DNA of 8,250 bases from Opitutia bacterium UBA957 (GTDB taxonomy: Bacteria > Verrucomicrobiota > Verrucomicrobiia > Opitutales > UBA953): contig DBCN01000048.1 in the NCBI GenBank assembly GCA_002293065.1, forward strand, positions 1 to 8,250, given 5' to 3'. The notes under the pieces were generated by a model, which was not told the DNA's origin, did not search any database, and worked only from the letters and a program-made list of their open reading frames with translations. Both the position numbers and the translations under genes were made by a program. Positions 6,577 through 8,250 of this stretch are shown piece after piece; positions within the stretch are counted from its first letter, which is position 1, and the number at the start of each line of letters is the position of its first letter.

Positions 6577-7197
6577 ATGAACATCGGACTGCTGATCGGT
6601 TCCTGCCTGACCGCTAGCCTCTCGCCGGGGCCGGCGTCGTTGTCGACCATCGAGACGTCCTTGCGCTACGGCAAGCGTCGGACGTTTTGGCATACGCTGG
6701 GTCTCGGCATCGGTGAAACGCCGCACCTGTTCCTCGCGCTCTACGGGACGCATTGGTTGACGGTGCACGTCCCCTACGCGCTGCAGCTCATCGGCTTCGC
6801 GGGGATGTCGTATTTCCTGTATCTCGGCTGCGGTCTTCTCCTCCGGCCGCGCTCAAGTCTCCCGGCATCCGTCGGCGTGGAGGGGGACGCGCTGCGCTTG
6901 TTCTTGCGCGGGGCTTGGGTGAACTTCTCGAATCCGAAGACCATCCCGTGGATGATCGTCATCATCCAGGCGGCCGGCGTCCCGGCCGATCAACTGGCTT
7001 GGTCCACGACGGGCGTCTTCCTGCTGTGCACGTTGGGCTCCGAGATCTCGGTGATGAGTTTCTATGCGTTCGTCGGCGATCGTCTCCGGGTCCGCCTGAA
7101 GGATGCGGCCACCATCCGGGTGGTCGACCGCGTGACCGGAGTGCTGTGGTTGACGCTCGGCCTATTGATGGCCTGGAGGCTCTTTACTTCCCTGTGA
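6577..7197 (+). CDS. LysE/RhtB-family amino-acid exporter
   Basis: A 206-residue inner-membrane protein of the LysE superfamily, exporters of amino acids and related metabolites driven by the membrane potential or proton gradient. It has about six hydrophobic spans. The family motif near the first span is LSPGPA at 15-20. A glycine-rich TLGLGIGETPH follows at 40-50, YLYLG-like packing (FLYLGCG) at 80-86, and the conserved NPKT at 119-122 before the fourth span. The length is normal. It begins 6 bp after the argH stop (weak AAGGG three bases before the ATG), pointing to one transcript. This placement makes arginine or a related basic amino acid a reasonable guess for the cargo, but family members carry varied substrates and sequence alone does not show it. 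It converges with the Rrf2-type gene, leaving a 41 bp gap without a clear terminator. Confidence 0.92.
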   Translation: MNIGLLIGSCLTASLSPGPASLSTIETSLRYGKRRTFWHTLGLGIGETPHLFLALYGTHWLTVHVPYALQLIGFAGMSYFLYLGCGLLLRPRSSLPASVGVEGDALRLFLRGAWVNFSNPKTIPWMIVIIQAAGVPADQLAWSTTGVFLLCTLGSEISVMSFYAFVGDRLRVRLKDAATIRVVDRVTGVLWLTLGLLMAWRLFTSL

Positions 7198-7238
7198 ACG
7201 TCCCCCTGAGGCGGATGTCCGCGGCAGCGGCGCCGGTC

Positions 7239-7652
7239 TTAGATTTCCCAGTCGCCGCTGGCTTCGGACTGCGCGAGTTGGGCGACGTTGAAGCCGGCCA
7301 GGGACTTTTCGAAACGCTTCGATAGTTCGCGCCAGAGCGTGGCCACTTGGGGTCCCGAGGCGCCCTTCAAGGTGATCTTCGTGGCGACGAGGTCGGGTTC
7401 AACCACGGCCAGAACTTGCTTCAAGCTGATGTCTTCGGCCGGGCGGGCGAGGCGGTAGCCGCCGGTCTTGCCGCGCTTCGAGTCGACCAAGCCGCCTTCG
7501 CGGAGTTCGTTCAGCAACTGGACGAGGTAGTTCGCCGGGATATCCTCGAGGCGGGCGAGCTCTTCGATGCGCGTCACGGCATTGCCCTTGTTGCGCCGGG
7601 CCAACTGGGCGAGGACGCGAAGGGAGTATTCGAGCTTGAGCGAGGCTTTCAT
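7239..7652 (-). CDS. Rrf2-family transcriptional regulator lacking the iron-sulfur cysteines
   Basis: A 137-residue DNA-binding protein. The ATG at 7652 is chosen because MKASLKLEYSLRVLAQLARR is the usual Rrf2 N-terminus, although the frame stays open upstream. A winged helix-turn-helix covers about residues 8-70, with IPANYLVQLLNELREGGLV (recognition region, 38-56) and the wing SKRGKTGGYRLARP at 58-71. There is no cysteine anywhere in the protein, so it cannot hold the Fe-S cluster of IscR, NsrR or RsrR through the usual three Cys. It resembles the cluster-free branch exemplified by CymR, where a partner protein or metabolite is sensed. Its ATG overlaps the stop of the upstream HAD-like gene as ATGA, so the two are translationally coupled and probably act in one process. 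The target genes are unknown; autoregulation of this pair is possible. Confidence 0.9.
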   Translation of the reverse strand: MKASLKLEYSLRVLAQLARRNKGNAVTRIEELARLEDIPANYLVQLLNELREGGLVDSKRGKTGGYRLARPAEDISLKQVLAVVEPDLVATKITLKGASGPQVATLWRELSKRFEKSLAGFNVAQLAQSEASGDWEI

Positions 7653-8191
7653 GCGGAAGGTTTGGCGGCGATGGGTTTGGCGTCGGAGCCGACATGGATG
7701 AAGGTGCGGTCGGCAGCTTCGTCGGGGAGGATCGGCGCCTTCGGGCGCGCGAAATACGAAGTCCCGAGAAAGCACATGCCGGTGTTCTGGACGACTTGGA
7801 TGGCGCGGTCGTCCCAGAGCTCGATCATGCCGAAATCTTTGCGGTCGGTTACTTCGAGCGCGGGTAGGCCTTGGGCGATGAGCCACTTCTGGGTCGCGGC
7901 GATGCCGACGGGGTCACCGGCCCGGGCGGTCATGATCTTCACCCGCACGCCTTTCTCGATCCAGGCTTTGACGCGTCGGAGCATGAGCGGTACCGGCGGA
8001 CCGATGTGCTCCATGCCTTGCCACGCGGTGGCTTCGGCCAACGTGCCGTCGAGGTCGACCCCGATCCATGGTTTGAAATCCTTCGGACGACTACTGGCGA
8101 CGCGCTCCGTCGGAACCGACTCGTCGGGGGCTTGGGACAGGTCAGGTCCCGAGGCTTTCGGGGCGAAGAGACTGCGGAACCAAGCGAACAT
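7649..8191 (-). CDS. HAD-superfamily hydrolase-like protein
   Basis: A 180-residue soluble protein. After a 40-residue variable N-terminus comes a small HAD domain at about 42-140. Motif I is GVDLDGTLAE at 44-53, with the nucleophile Asp46 and the acid/base Asp48. Motif II is KIMTAR at 85-90 (Thr88), motif III is probably Lys118 in TDRKDF, and motif IV is ELWDDRAIQV at 124-133, with acidic Asp127/128 for Mg2+. All catalytic positions are present, so phosphatase or phosphotransferase activity is plausible; the substrate is unknown. There is no large cap domain. The overall pattern (WxGVDLDGTLA ... TAR ... WDDRAIQV ... NTG) resembles uncharacterised HAD-like proteins found in many bacteria and phages. 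The C-terminus (about 145-180) is unrecognised. It is the first gene of a leftward pair with the Rrf2-type regulator, sharing ATGA. The start ATG has no Shine-Dalgarno sequence. Confidence 0.85.
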   Translation of the reverse strand: MFAWFRSLFAPKASGPDLSQAPDESVPTERVASSRPKDFKPWIGVDLDGTLAEATAWQGMEHIGPPVPLMLRRVKAWIEKGVRVKIMTARAGDPVGIAATQKWLIAQGLPALEVTDRKDFGMIELWDDRAIQVVQNTGMCFLGTSYFARPKAPILPDEAADRTFIHVGSDAKPIAAKPSA

Positions 8192-8199
8192 GACCCAAG

Positions 8200-8226
8200 A
8201 TTGAACCTTAAGGCCCCAAGGGGCAA
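8200..8226 (-). promoter_or_regulatory. Candidate promoter with tandem inverted repeats upstream of the HAD/Rrf2 pair
   Basis: On the minus strand TTGCCC (8226-8221) and TTCAAT (8205-8200) are separated by 15 bases, each with 4 of 6 matches to the sigma-70 consensus. The spacer region contains the palindrome CCTTAAGG (8206-8213) adjoining CCCCAAGGGG (8214-8223), an arrangement that could serve as an operator. The transcript would begin almost at the ATG. This is a weak pattern match. Confidence 0.22.
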
Positions 8227-8250
8227 GGACGGAGGCGGGACCCCGCGGGC

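Noticed and set aside
4657..6768. Very long open frame (703 codons) on the minus strand across argH and its neighbours
   Set aside because: It is antisense to argH, whose motifs are all intact. The translation is Arg/Gly/Glu-rich with no domain, as expected from the complement of GC-rich codons.
7198..7238. Possible terminator between the convergent LysE and Rrf2 genes
   Set aside because: Only GCGGA/TCCGC with a two-base loop at 7211-7222 and no T-tract on either strand.
7653..7886. N-terminal extension of the Rrf2 frame
   Set aside because: The extension is Arg/Pro/His-rich shadow sequence of the HAD gene; MKASLKLEYSLRV is the normal family N-terminus.
8242..8249. CCCGCGGG palindrome at the right edge
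   Set aside because: Too short and too near the window end to judge; such palindromes are common by chance in GC-rich DNA.
1..8250. Mobile element, CRISPR, toxin-antitoxin or defence system
   Set aside because: No transposase, integrase, regular spaced repeats or toxin-sized gene pairs are visible; the tight gene packing and uniform composition suggest ordinary chromosome.

Overview
This is a GC-rich bacterial chromosomal segment densely packed with short transcription units. Housekeeping genes (argininosuccinate lyase, a FtsB/DivIC-type division protein) sit next to an ECF sigma factor unit with a secreted PDZ protein, a YHYH-domain secreted protein and a DUF420 membrane protein. No start codon has a well-placed Shine-Dalgarno sequence. 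This mix, together with the style of the secreted proteins, suggests a member of the PVC group, most likely Verrucomicrobiota (Opitutae-like). That is an inference from gene content, not a database match. I see no phage, IS element, CRISPR array, tRNA or rRNA.

Layout. 1-728 (-): 5' part of a membrane fatty-acid desaturase that runs off the left edge. 853-2918 (+): ECF sigma factor, overlapping by 8 bp a single-span membrane protein placed as its probable anti-sigma partner, then a secreted PDZ protein. This unit ends in a strong hairpin terminator (2938-2970) that lies between two convergent genes. 2979-4106 (-): secreted YHYH-domain protein with a Gly/Pro/Lys repeat tail, on a GTG start. 4218-4697 (+): four-span DUF420 protein. 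4753-5118 (+): FtsB/DivIC-like protein. 5164-6570 (+): argH. 6577-7197 (+): LysE-family exporter, 6 bp after argH. 7239-7652 (-) and 7649-8191 (-): an Rrf2-type regulator and, upstream of it and overlapping by ATGA, a HAD-like hydrolase; the two are probably co-transcribed leftward.

How the genes work together. Three groupings look functional. (1) Sigma factor, membrane protein and PDZ protein could form a cell-surface signalling unit, with the PDZ protein on the outer side of the membrane. (2) argH and the LysE-type exporter are tightly linked, pairing the last step of arginine synthesis with a possible amino-acid efflux route. (3) The HAD hydrolase and the cysteine-free Rrf2 regulator are translationally coupled. 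The desaturase, YHYH, DUF420 and FtsB-like genes appear to be independent neighbours.

No stretch over 300 bases lacks a gene. I found no clearly new multi-gene defence or mobile system. The most unusual items are the sigma/PDZ unit, the AT-rich box directly before the PDZ start codon, and the repeat tail of the YHYH protein.
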